NCBI RefSeq assembly: GCF_030247195.1
Contig: NW_026683331.1
Coordinates: 21,001-85,000 of the forward strand
DNA: 64,000 nucleotides
Reading direction: 5' to 3'
DNA from: Topomyia yanbarensis
Taxonomy: Eukaryota; Arthropoda; Insecta; Diptera; Culicidae
Under the pieces are notes generated by a model. The model was not told where the DNA came from and searched no databases. It saw only the letters and a list, made by a program, of their open reading frames with translations. Each line of letters starts with the position of its first letter. The stretch's first letter is position 1. A program made the position numbers and the translations under genes. Of this stretch, positions 11,601 through 21,296 are shown in pieces.

Positions 11601-13471
11601 TGATCGCACGCCACAACCTGTAACTCCGGAACCGGAAGTCGGATCGGGATGAAATTAAATAGCCATTTACGGGGACGCAATACCTTTCATTTGAGGCCAA
11701 GTTTAGTCGAATCGGTCTAGCCATCTCCGAGAAACCGATGTGACTGTTATTCTGAATTTAGATACTTCCGCCGGGGCTTCCGGAACCGAGGATGGTGGCC
11801 AATGTGGCCAAATAGACTTTGAATGGATGTTAGTGACCTAATACTACAAATCGAAGCAGTTGTGGTCATATTTTGGAAAAATTTTCACCTTTATACATTC
11901 ATTGCAGAATTTATTAAAATCGACATTTTCTGCGTGTTCGTACTTATCACCCTGTAAATCCGGAACCGGAAGTCGGATCCATTAGAAATTCAATAGCAGC
12001 CTATGGGAACGTTGCACCTTTCATTTGAGACTAAGTTTGTCAAAATCGGTTCAGCCATCTCTGAGAAAAATGAGTGACATTTTTGGTCACATACACACAC
12101 ACATACACACACACATACATACATACACACATACATACGCACACACAGACATTTGCCGAACTCGACGAACTGAATCGAATGGTATATGTCACTCGGCCCT
12201 CCGGGCCTCTGTTAAAAAGTCGGTTTTCAGAGCAATTGCAATACCTTTCTATTGAGAAAGGCAAAAAGGTGCAAAATCGGCAAACTCCCAAAAAGTCGAT
12301 TTTTATAAAAAAAATTTTTTTCGAGATAACATAAAATCTCGACGTTTCATGCATTTTAAAGATGTTTGGCATCAAAAATACGAATTCGATTTCTGAAATT
12401 TCATGGGGTCCCCCCTTTGAAAAAAAATATGAGTTCAGGCTTATATGGGAATTTCATGTGTGACCGGACCGTTCAGTCTATATTTCCGGAACCATACAAG
12501 CGATCCGTGCGAAATTCTATAGACATCTGTGGGGATAATATAGCTATCATTTGGGACTAAGTTTGTGAAAATCGACCCAACCATTTCCGAGAAACTGATA
12601 TGAGTTTGCTAGTTATGAAAGATGGCCGCTTTTCCCGGGCACTTCCGGAACCGTCTATGGTGGTTAATGTAGTCAACGAAAGTTTGGTTGGCCGTCGGTG
12701 ACCTAGAACAGCAAATTTAAGTTGTTTGAGAGACATTTTAGCGAAATTTTTACCTTTTTTGCTTTCATCGGAGTATCGGTTTGAATCACAATTTGCTATG
12801 TGATCGCACGCCACAACCTGTAACTCCGGAACCGGAAGTCGGATCGGGATGAAATTAAATAGCCATTTACGGGGACGCAATACCTTTCATTTGAGGCCAA
12901 GTTTAGTCGAATCGGTCTAGCCATCTCCGAGAAACCGATGTGACTGTTATTCTGAATTTAGATACTTCCGCCGGGGCTTCCGGAACCGAGGATGGTGGCC
13001 AATGTGGCCAAATAGACTTTGAATGGATGTTAGTGACCTAATACTACAAATCGAAGCAGTTGTGGTCATATTTTGGAAAATTTTTCACCTTTATACATTC
13101 ATTGCAGAATTTATTAAAATCGACATTTTCTGCGTGTTCGTACTTATCACCCTGTAATTCCGGAACCGGAAGTCGGATCCATTAGAAATTCAATAGCAGC
13201 CTATGGGAACGTTGCACCTTTCATTTGGGACTAAGTTTGTAAAAATCGGTTCATCCATCTCTGAGAAAAGTGAGTGAGATTGTGTTCGCGTACACACACA
13301 GACGCACATACACACACACATACATACACACACACATACATACACACACACAGACATTTGCCGAACTCGACGAACTGAATCGAATGGTATATGTCACTCG
13401 GCCCTCCGGGCCTCCGTTAAAAAGTCGGTTTTCAGAGCAATTGCAATACCTTTCTATTGAGAAAGGCAAAA
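8658..13471. repeat. Three tandem ~1.19-1.20 kb units of a mosquito CA-microsatellite repeat
   Basis: Units start at GGTGCGAAATCGGC (8658, 9845) and GGTGCAAAATCGGC (12268). Each unit ends with a CA-rich tract, the word GACATTTGCCGAACTCGACG, GGCCCTCCGGGCC and CTATTGAGAAAGGC. The second unit is interrupted by a MITE. Inside each unit are three diverged modules of about 330 bases marked by CCGGAACCGGAAGTCGGAT and by AAGTTTGT-AAAATCGG-CCATCTC-GAGAAA. Open frames here (for example minus 8949-9266, 11357-11680, 12557-12880) are repeated copies of the same non-coding unit. Confidence 0.9.
10089..11307. mobile_element. TA-targeted MITE in the second 1.2 kb unit
   Basis: The left end is CACGGAAAACCGATTCATCA and the right end reverse-complemented is CACTGAAAACCATTCGATGA; arms stay loosely similar for about 100 bases, including TTAGTTGA. 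TA flanks both sides (10087-10088, 11308-11309). The other two units read GATCCGTGCGAAATT at the empty site, where this unit reads GATCCG-TA-element-TA-CGAAATT. An inner pair of inverted words (GCTTGTCTCAGCTTG near 10297; its complement near 11020) adds a second fold. Confidence 0.85.
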
Positions 13472-13639
13472 ATCAAACGACGTCAATAATTACTGTATGC
13501 GGTATGTATCTGTAATATATGCTGTTTGAAGTAGTAAATATTTATTTTTATTTATCAATGCTTGGTTTAAAGAAATAAAACATACTTTTTGCACAGAAAT
13601 TCCTATGAGCGCAGCTTTAATTTTATTTAATATTAATGT

Positions 13640-14636
13640 AATAAAACAATAAATCTCAACTTTAATATTTTGTTTTCCATTTTTCAGAATTGTTTCGTAA
13701 ATTCGTTTCGGCATAGAATCGACGAGATTTTCCAACATATTTATTGGAATTTTTGCCACTCCTCTCTGACAGCCAATTAAAGTTCTCTGACTGTTCCAAA
13801 TTGGCATCCACCACTGTATACTCGTCTTGCCAGGGTACCCCAAAGGTTCTCAATGGGATTCAGATCAGGACTTCGTGCTGGCTACTCCAGCAACGAGATA
13901 TCTCGCTCGGCAAACCACTGTTTAGATGCCTTGCTGACATGAATTGCAGCGATAACGCTGCAATGGAAAATGTACTCATTGTTCATTACATCTTCAGTAA
14001 ATAGTATTAAAACACTGTCTAACAAATCAAAGTAGCTTTCAGAGTTCATTCTCGTAGAAATAGTTGCCATCGGTGTCTTTCCTTTGCGTGAAAATGCGGC
14101 CCACACCATTATACTACCATCTCCGAAATTTCTGCTAAGTTTTACCTCCGAATTCTTCCGTAGATCGTGCCAATAATATGCACAGCAGTCGGGACCGTCG
14201 AGGTTGAATTTCTTTTCATCAGAAAATATTACGTTGTCTCATTCTGTCTTCCAAGACATATAATTTTTGGCGAAATCCAACCTTGCCTGAATGTGTCTTG
14301 GCGTCATATTGGGTTTTTTGGTTTTTTGTGTATGTCCAGAGCCACGCAATATTTGACAAACTCTCCTGTTTGTGATGGGAAGTTCCAGTTCTTCCGTTAT
14401 TCCTGAAGAATTGAACTTTCCTGTCTCATCCAAATGAATAATTCGGTTGCGTTCCCGGTTGGTAATTTTGGAATTACCTCTATTTTTCTTCCGGATGCCG
14501 TATTTTTCACCTTTCAGGAAATTTCGTACTACGGTTTCACCTCTACCTCGCTACTGCGCGGTTGCTTAAGCCGACATCCTTTAGTTCAAGGATTAATCTC
14601 CGTTCAGTTTCATCCAAAAATGTCGCTTTAGGCATC
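13640..14636 (-). pseudogene. Tc1-like transposase (DD34E type), element 'b'
   Basis: Transposase that would cut and paste element 'b'. Reading the minus strand from about 14636: start M-P-K-A-T-F-L-D-E-T-E, helix-turn-helix region (14239-14433 holds R-R-V-C-Q-I-L and T-P-R-H-I-Q-A-R-L-D-F-A). Next come V-I-F-S-D-E-K-K-F-N-L-D-G with the first catalytic Asp, M-V-W-A-A-F-S, and A-A-I-H-V-S-K. The end holds P-D-L-N-P-I-E-N-L-W with the final Glu, then L-V-D-S-M-P-K-R. Spacing from the usual second Asp to the Glu fits DD34E, but that Asp is not readable: bases around 13950 encode H-C-S-V instead. Several stops and frameshifts (for example the Trp before P-A-R-S is a stop) make it inactive. Confidence 0.85.
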
Positions 14637-14978
14637 TTGAAACTTAAAAAAACAATCCCACTTCGGACACGTTGGTTATGTTCAGCAAGCACTCACTTAC
14701 AACTGATACACGATATAATGACAGATTTTAATGGTGTGTGTGTGAATGCAACTCAATAAGTGTTGCCAAAATGGGTGTGCGCTTATAGGAATTTCTTGTT
14801 CAAATAAAGAGATTCTGTCACAATAAGTCGAAAAAGCAACCATACGAATTCAACAACACACAACTACAATGTCATGACTCATGTAATGTTTTGACAAAAC
14901 AGCGATGTACTTATATGCAATCATTAGTTCAATATTATAGAAAATGAACGTGCGCTTATAGGAATTTCTACCACTGTA

Positions 14979-15830
14979 TGCCTATAAATTTTGAAGAAAA
15001 AAATCATTTCCTCTCCTAAGCTTCCTCGTAAAGACCTGAGAGTGTCCTTTGATGGGTGCTATTACAAAACCGAAGTAAGTGGCTCCACGTTTCGGAAATC
15101 TTAGACACTAACAGGAATTTACTCATGAGACACCAAAAACCCCAAGTGTCTCTATATTTCATTCCCATGATTTTCCTAGGTTAAACACGATGTATTTGCT
15201 TAACTTCCGACGTAGATCTTCCACAATTTTAACATTATTCGCCAGGGCCGAGTTAATCCTCGGTGTCAGTTATTGAAGTTGTCAGTTGTCAAGTCCGAAT
15301 CAAAAGCAGACATTTTTTTTCCTATGCATCGCCACCTCAGCTAATTCAAGAATACTTCAACTCCCACGATATGCCATAGGGTTGTCTTCACGTTGATAAC
15401 CCATCTATCTTACTGCGTGATATTCGCGACAATTTCAATATGATCATGACTACTCCAATTAGTGTGCCTATTGATTAGAACAGCGTCTAATATATCCGAA
15501 AAAACGAAACAAAACAACAAATTACTCCGGTGGAAGCATACAAGGTTTTAACTGGCTTGAATATCGACACTGCGATTAAAGGTCAGACAAAGCGAGATCC
15601 GGAACAAACAGCAGTGGACGGTCTCCCACGTCGTGGTGGGTAGAGAGCACTCATAATTGTACGCGTAAAGAACTTTTTGAATGTAGGATCGCCTGATTTT
15701 TTCCGAATATACGCAACATTATAATCTGAACTGAATGCTGAAAACGCGGTTATTGGCACCGATTTGTCAACGCATTAATGAGAGAAATAGTGTTTCATCT
15801 GGTGGCTAGGTCCTACGATGTGCATTCTAT
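14979..15830 (+). pseudogene. I-clade-like copy 2, continuation (ORF1 end and ORF2 linker)
   Basis: Continues the ORF1 interrupted at 8163 and parallels 23.75-24.25 kb. The first part (to about 15.2 kb) is the ORF1 C-terminal tail, with words matching CTTCCTCGTAAAGACC and ACAAAACCGAAGTA at the relative. At about 15.6-15.8 kb the ORF2 linker follows, with K-R-G-Y-W-H-R-F-V, equivalent to K-K-R-S-Y-W-R-R-F-V at 35.6 kb. The intervening endonuclease region is missing or unrecognisable (15.2-15.55 kb). Stops are frequent. Confidence 0.65.
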
Positions 15831-16035
15831 TCAACCGTTGATCGGAATACACAGAACCAAGAATCCTTTTTCGTCGACAACAGCATTCCATATTGATCTA
15901 CACTCAAACAATTGATATTTCGCGATGAAATAATACTTTATTTAAACGTAATGATTGCTCTTTAAACACACATTTAAATTTATCTGACAGCAAAGATCCT
16001 CGCCCTAAGTATTGTAAGTTTGAATTATTTTGCAT

Positions 16036-16710
16036 TGTTCTATTCCGGGTAATGAGAAGGTGGACACTTAGATTAGAATGGTAAGGAGGAAAGGCATTAG
16101 AAGGTGATATTCATGAAAGATCGCGTAGCTTTAACGAGTTTTTCAATATTTCTTGTCGGAGGAAGCTCGAAAATTGGCAAATTTCGAGGAACAGTGAAAG
16201 TTTAGGAATCTCAAAGGTACAAACAAGCCTTAGTTCAATGGGATGGGTAATACTCGTGACTTCATTCGGATGATATCTCGGGTCACGTCCAGTCATTATA
16301 CATTGGATGAGCATCTCCGGTGTAGGTCGTGTAGGTGGGATCGTGGAGAGCGGTCTCTACGCTTATGATGATGATTATCGAAATATTAAACATGTTGTCT
16401 GGTCATGCACCTAGTGCCCTAGCAACAGATCTCCGTTAAACGAATCCTTTTGGCCTCGTTCCTATCCGAGAACAGAACAGAACAGCCACCTGGAAATCCG
16501 ATTCATGATGTCCTGCAGTATTCATTCTTCCGTTTGGCAAAAAGCTGCAAGTTTAATTTCTTCTTTTCCCTGTCGTTGTTGTCCGCCCACTGTTCACTCC
16601 CTGATACGGTTTCTGCTACTCTGATGTTGAGATCAACTCCACTTGTGTATATCTTTTGCCTTCCTTATAATAAGCGTAATAGCGTTTCTCCTTGTTTTAA
16701 TTGTTAATCA
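16036..16710 (+). pseudogene. I-clade-like copy 2, RNase H end and ORF2 C-terminus
   Basis: Plus-strand remnant beginning at the RNase H C-S-I-P-G-N-E-K motif (about 16046). It then has the ORF2 tail R-D-F-I-R-M-I-S-R and H-Y-T-L-D-E-H-L (about 16256-16310) and a cysteine/histidine segment ending I-K-H-V-V-W-S-C (about 16380-16410). Homologous tails are at 38.9-39.25 kb and 43.57-43.9 kb. The whole RT core between the linker at 15.8 kb and this point is deleted; about 200 unrelated bases lie there. The element's 3' end is probably near 16.7 kb. Confidence 0.65.
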
Positions 16711-17257
16711 AATAATAGTTCGTCATAAAAAAACAAATTGTATATCTAGTCTTTGAAAATATTTCTAGCTACATCCTTTAGTCTGAATAAAAATGCACTA
16801 ATATTTTCTGTGCATATCGATCTAAATTTCTTGTTTTAAGAGGTAGGTGTGTCAAAATAGTATTACTAAAAATATAAGTTTAAATTTTAATCAAATCCTA
16901 ATACTATGTTCACACAACAGAATTAAAACACGTTATAATAATTAGCAACAAGAAAAATGTCATCAAGATAGCGTTAAAACACGTTTTCACTCGTAGTGTG
17001 AACGTAGTATAATTATTATACCATATTTTCAAGAAATTTAACTTGAAATCCAAAAGAAATTTGTATCTCAATAAAAAATGAAATTATTGTGCGTTGAGAA
17101 TTTCAGGCGCCTGCATTTTGTGCGTAAGACAAATATGCGGTTAATTTAAGGTTTTAGTTTGTTCCAAACTTTCTAGTGGGTATTTCTCCTCTCAGTTATT
17201 TTCGAGTGGGTAGTACTACCCATACTACCCACGGTATCCGCCGGCCCTGGGGGACGC

Positions 17258-17481
17258 TTTCTCTTACTTCCAACCACAATCATTCAGATTATTTGAAACC
17301 CAGAGATCATTCAGATTCTTGGATTTCTTCGCTTTCACGTATTTTCCACGTAGTTCCACAGATTTTCTATTAGATTAGGATCTAGGCGGTGTGCAGGTCA
17401 TCAAAGAACATTAACTATCTGATCATAAAGCTACTGTTTAAGGAACCGAAATGTGTGCTTAGGGTCATTATCATTTATAAA
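17258..17481 (-). pseudogene. Tc1-like element 'a' transposase, catalytic region
   Basis: The minus strand encodes F-I-N-D-N-D-P-K-H-T-F, the region of the second catalytic Asp in Tc1 transposases, then P-A-H-R-L-D-P-N-L-I-E-N-L-W around the final Glu (near 17395), then a basic stretch with N-P-R-x-L-N-D-L-W. It leads into the C-terminus found at 7160-7213 on the far side of the hAT-like insertion. Stops and at least one frameshift are present. At 17482 a MITE interrupts it; the frame resumes at 18342. Confidence 0.75.
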
Positions 17482-18341
17482 TCGACACAGATCTTTCATT
17501 AGGGCCTAAGTCGCAATGTGCTCAAATGGAGAAAAATCAGTTTCAATATTCGGCGATGCTTTTTTAAATGTAACTTTTATTGTAGGTATAAATTATTTTA
17601 TAATCATGTTTTTCTAAAGCATAATGATGCTTTAGAAAAAGATGATTATTTAAACCTTATAACAATATAACAAAGAATTTGATTCCTATGTGCTTTTAGT
17701 GGGAAGAAACTAAAAAAATGCTTACGCCCAATTTGGATCCCAGTCGTGATTTCGCCCTTCAGCAACCACCATTTGCGAAAGGGCTAAACTGTGTACATAA
17801 TTTTCAGAAGGGCGCGGTAAATGGGCTAAACTGACTCTGTCTTGCTGGGTAGGGCTGGGTAAATAGGCGAGCTTGACAGTATACTTTTTAATAGGGCTCA
17901 GCAAATGGGCGCATAGAAACCCAAAGTAAATGAAAGGGCGCGTGCATTTTTTCTTCAAATTTCATGAAAATATCGAAATATTCGAATGTTTATGTGCAAC
18001 AACTATTGAGTAGACATGATCATAGTAGATATTGCTTATCATTGATTTAATAGAACCGCCATTTTAAGAATAATTTTGTGAATAATAACCGTACGCCCGG
18101 TTCTGTCAAAAAATGTAAGTATAGCCTTTATATTCCATATGAGAAGAAGGGCCTAAGTCGAAACCTGAAGAAAATGAATGTTTCGCCGTTTTGTTTTCTT
18201 TAATTATAAATCGATCTATAAACTATTTTAACTAATTTTCAACTCAATCTTGTAGTATTTTAGTCGCATAATGCCATAATAGGGAAAATGCAGTTTGTTT
18301 ACATTTGCGATTTAAGCCCTAATGAAAAATCTATGTCGAAA
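17482..18341. mobile_element. MITE inserted in Tc1-like transposase 'a'
   Basis: Terminal inverted repeats of about 35 bases: the left starts TCGACACAGATCTTTCATTA and continues GGGCCTAAGTCGCAA; the right, reversed, starts TCGACATAGATTTTTCATTA and continues GGGCTTAAATCGCAA. The interior is rich in AGGGCGC and AAATGGGC words (17.75-17.95 kb). Transposase coding sequence lies on both sides. No clear target duplication was identified. Confidence 0.75.
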
Positions 18342-18436
18342 TGTTCACCACATAGACCGGTAGATGGCTCCATACGATCCTACAATATTTGCCTGTACGG
18401 ATGCTGATCCATTCTGTGATCAATATTCATAGTGGC
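18342..18436 (-). pseudogene. Tc1-like element 'a' transposase, segment before the second Asp
   Basis: The minus strand reads I-N-I-D-x-R-M-D-Q-H-P-Y-R-Q-I-L then R-M-E-P-S, matching the usual Tc1 segment ahead of the second catalytic Asp. It joins the frame at 17481 when the MITE is removed. It ends near 18437, where sequence beginning AGTGGCGTAGCCAGGGGG, a common transposon tip, takes over. Confidence 0.6.
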
Positions 18437-18772
18437 GTAGCCAGGGGGTTTTTTGGGGTTAACACCTCCCCTCCCCCTCACAAACCAAAATTAATAGAAT
18501 TGAAAAAAAATTATTGGAGGTTTAATTTAAAAAAAACAACTTAATCCACCTAGCAGTGGGATGAGACATTTCTTACACATATCACTCTTGGATCATTCAT
18601 TAGTTTGAAGAGCTCGTTCATAAGTTTCTAGTCCTGCACGAATAAAACCTCGAATAAACTGAATAATTTATATAAAATCAATAAAACGTACAAAATAAAA
18701 AATGAAGCAAAAAATACAAAACAATAGGACTTCAAATTCATAAAATGATTAATATAAATCCATATTAAATTT
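18437..18772. repeat. Repeat-derived sequence, two transposon tips
   Basis: Begins with TAGTGGCGTAGCCAGGGGG, a frequent animal transposon end. At 18541 it has TTAATCCACCTAGCAGTG, the same start word as the 216-bp unit at 8232, so a second, diverged copy of that repeat begins here. The rest is A-rich with AAAT-type runs (18.66-18.73 kb). No coding sequence seen. Confidence 0.5.
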
Positions 18773-18773
18773 G

Positions 18774-18977
18774 CAAAAGGGCGCATAAGATTTGTAAACA
18801 AACTTTTATTTTGATGATTTCTCTTAATTTACTATAATTTCAAAGCAGAAAACAATGGAAATTACTTCAACGAAGGGTGAAAATTTACATTAACGCATAT
18901 TTTTCATGAAATTCCACTATGCAGCAGACTAATGAGCGAAACAAGTTTGTTTACAAAAAACACTTTCGCCCTTTTGA
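18774..18977. mobile_element. Short MITE, ~204 bp
   Basis: Inverted ends: AAAAGGGCGCATAAG then TTTGTAAACAAACTT on the left; the reverse of the right end is CAAAAGGGCGAAAGT then TTTTGTAAACAAACTT. Arms of about 34 bases enclose an AT-rich centre. No convincing target duplication. Confidence 0.75.
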
Positions 18978-18999
18978 CGAATTAATATTGAAATCATCG

Positions 19000-19169
19000 G
19001 AGGGGGTGGGCGTAGCGTAGTTGGTAAATCGATTGCCTTGTACGCATCGCATCTGGGTTCGAGTCCCGACCCCGCACATAGGGTTAGAAATTTTTCACAA
19101 GAGATTTTTCTAACCCGAAGAGGTGAATGACCTTAAGGTTAAAACCTTTATAATCGAAATAAAAAAAAT
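19000..19169 (+). mobile_element. tRNA-derived SINE (Feilai-like)
   Basis: The head contains an intact pol III promoter: box A TAGCGTAGTTGG at 19013-19024 and box B GGTTCGAGTCC at 19056-19066, both perfect to consensus, 31 bases apart. The tRNA-unrelated body has AGGTGAATGACCTTAAGG and TAAAACCTTTATAATCGA, and it ends in an A-rich tail. A stem of GGGTTAGAAA / TTTCTAACCC lies in between. Layout and tail match Feilai-type mosquito SINEs; the name is inferred, the promoter boxes are seen. Confidence 0.8.
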
Positions 19170-20390
19170 ATAAATCAATTTAATAAAATACATCAATCAA
19201 ATTAGATCAAATGAATCCAATTAATGAAATGGATAAAATTAGCAAAATGATTAAAATGGAACGTTCAATTTGTTTTGGAATTCAAAGTTGTCTTTTTGGT
19301 CAAATATCCCGAAACAAAATATTTGTGCGGTATGCGTAGATACGCGCAATTCGAAATAGTAAAGTGAGACAATGTCACATGTGCTTTCAAACTCTTTAAA
19401 CAGAGAGTGACAGAGAGAGAATGCGATTCGTAAATGCCATTTAATTGATTATAATGCAGTCTTTTTCCAGTCATCCTTATAGCTTGCATATTATTTCATT
19501 CGGAATTTTCGTTCAGGAAATATGGATAAATGAGTCCTATACCAACCAATACTGTGAAAAGAAAAGAAACATTGTACTTGGATCCCCCATAGAGAGTGGG
19601 AGACTTCTTTTCCCGGATCTAATTCGTGGATTTATTTTGAATATCATCACAAAAAGGTGTTCTTACTTTTTACATGATATGTTTCAGCATGTTTCATTCA
19701 AAATTTAATAGAGATTCGAAGAGTTTAAATAACGCACGTAGAATTTCTCTTTTCAAATCTTTCATCTTCAAACATCTATATTACCCAGTTAAGTTAAATA
19801 TTTTTCTGAGATAATTATGAATTTCCTTAATTACAGTGCATATAAAAGCTCTGAATGATTTTTGGTCGCGTACTTACCTAAAATTCAACGTTTCGGAAGG
19901 ATACGCCATTCATCTTAAGGGTGTTAATATAGTTATAGTTTTCTCATAATACAAACATTTTGCAAATTTTCTCAGAAATATTTTATTTACCAAGTAGGAT
20001 GCAATGTTAAACTTGTTATCATGAGGTGCTCTCTTCTACACTAAAATGCAAAAAACTATTTACAGGATAACGACAGACAAAAAATAGTTTTGTCTTCTCA
20101 AACTTCCTCAATTACATCGCACACATGGTTGGACATTAATAAATATTTCAGATTACCAGAAGATCCTATCTCACAACTTTGAAATGGATAAAGAACAGGA
20201 ACACGAAGGAAGAAAGAGACAGAGGGAGAGTGAGTGAGAGAGAGATAGTGAGAGAGAGGGGTGGCGTATGAGAAATGGCAAATGATGTTTAGTGCCGTGG
20301 CCTTATATTGGATAGGCATATTATGAGATATATTTAATTATTTACACCGTTATTATAAATAACGCAACTAGTAATTTTTGCGCCATGACC
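19170..20390. other. No gene recognised; GA-rich tract inside
   Basis: AT-rich, with AAT-type runs to 19.26 kb. A GA-rich simple-sequence tract of about 60 bases lies at 20205-20262. The small open frames at 19265-19708 and 20098-20319 have no recognisable motifs. Confidence 0.5.
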
Positions 20391-21296
20391 TGTACAATAG
20401 AGTGGGACATGGTTATATGAAAAAAATAAAATTTCGCTCCGAGTGACTTTTTGGGTCCCATTTAGCTCCCAGAACAACTCTGCAAATTTTTAGTTCGATC
20501 GGTGAAACTATATTTTTGCGCCCACGGTTTAAAGTTTACATGGGATTTCGTATGGGGAAAACGTCTTTTGCAAATTAATTCTTCCATGAGTCGCCCGTTA
20601 CCTTCTAAAAATAAATAGATATCTGATTTTTATAGGAAATTTGTCAAGGAAACAAAGTCTAGAAGACCACGAAACGATCTGATGCTTGTGGAAAAAGTTA
20701 TTAAGCAAAAACCGATTGATGCCGTGAAGATTGATGAAAATTTCACTTTTCATAGCATCACTGCTGCTGACGGTCGAATTATATACAAAATCTTTAACTT
20801 TCTCTTATTATGTACAAAAGAAGCCTCAATTTATCCCTCAAAACTCTTGCGAAGTGGCCAAACAATATAGATAAATGATTTAGACACATTAAGAGAAGAT
20901 CAACACAAAATTGCATATAACGGGACAACCAACAACAGTGGTGCTAGAAAAAGTGAATATTTTATCAATCGTCGGAGCATCAATTGGTTTCAGCTTAATA
21001 ACTTTTTTCTCAAGCGTCAGATCGTTTCGTAGTTTTCGAGACTTTGTTTCTTTGTTAAATTTCCTACAAAACCCACATAACGGTTTATTTTTAGGAAGCA
21101 ATGGGCGACTCCTGGAGGAATTATTTTGTGAAAGTTAATTTTCCCATATAAAATCCCATGTAAACTTTGAACAGTGGGCGCAAAAATATAGTTTCAGGGA
21201 TCAAGCTAAGAATTTGCACAGATGTTCTAGGACCCAAATGGTACCCAAAAAGGTGCTCGGAGCTGGAATCTATTTTTTGTCCCACCCTACTGTACA
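20391..21296. mobile_element. Long-terminal-inverted-repeat MITE
   Basis: The left end is GTACAATAGAGTGGGACA and the reversed right end is GTACAGTAGGGTGGGACA. The two arms, roughly 20396-20790 and 20905-21290, stay homologous along nearly their full length. Paired words include GCGCCCAC-G-TTTAAAGTTTACATGGGAT near 20520 and its complement near 21160, and GAAACGATCTGATGCTTG near 20673 and its complement near 21010. Only about 110 bases separate the arms. No transposase; the open frames on either strand are mirror images of one another. Confidence 0.85.

Larger units (their letters stand above)
8166..14976 (-). mobile_element. Tc1-like element 'b' with IR/DR ends, split by a repeat block
   Basis: Both ends begin CAGTG and carry the motif GAAATTCCTATAAGCGCA (left outer 8174, right outer near 14968 in reverse). 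A second inner copy lies at 13597 on the left and 14788 on the right. On the right the two copies are 173 bases apart. On the left they are 170 bases apart once the 5.25 kb repeat block is subtracted. TA lies directly outside each end (8164-8165 and 14977-14978). The flanks join into the ORF1 sequence seen unbroken at 23.75 kb. Together these define a complete element of about 1.56 kb before the block was inserted. Confidence 0.8.
7219..17249. mobile_element. hAT-like element inserted in Tc1-like element 'a', itself filled by later insertions
   Basis: The left end reads CAGGGCCAGCGAAACAC and the right end, reverse-complemented, CAGGGCCGGCGGATACC; both arms then share GTGGGTAGTA. The flanking 8-mers are AGGAACGC (7211-7218) and GGGGACGC (17250-17257), matching at 6 of 8 positions, as expected for an old 8-bp hAT target duplication. 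The outside sequence on both sides is one Tc1-like transposase, which supports the boundaries independently. Own hAT sequence is limited to roughly 7219-7500 and 16.7-17.25 kb; no transposase is recognisable. The centre is taken up by an I-like retrotransposon. Confidence 0.65.

Noticed and set aside
19000..19080. Possible tRNA gene
   Set aside because: The promoter boxes are good, but no proper cloverleaf with paired acceptor ends is seen. The SINE body and tail follow, and a truncated copy of that tail occurs at 574-667.
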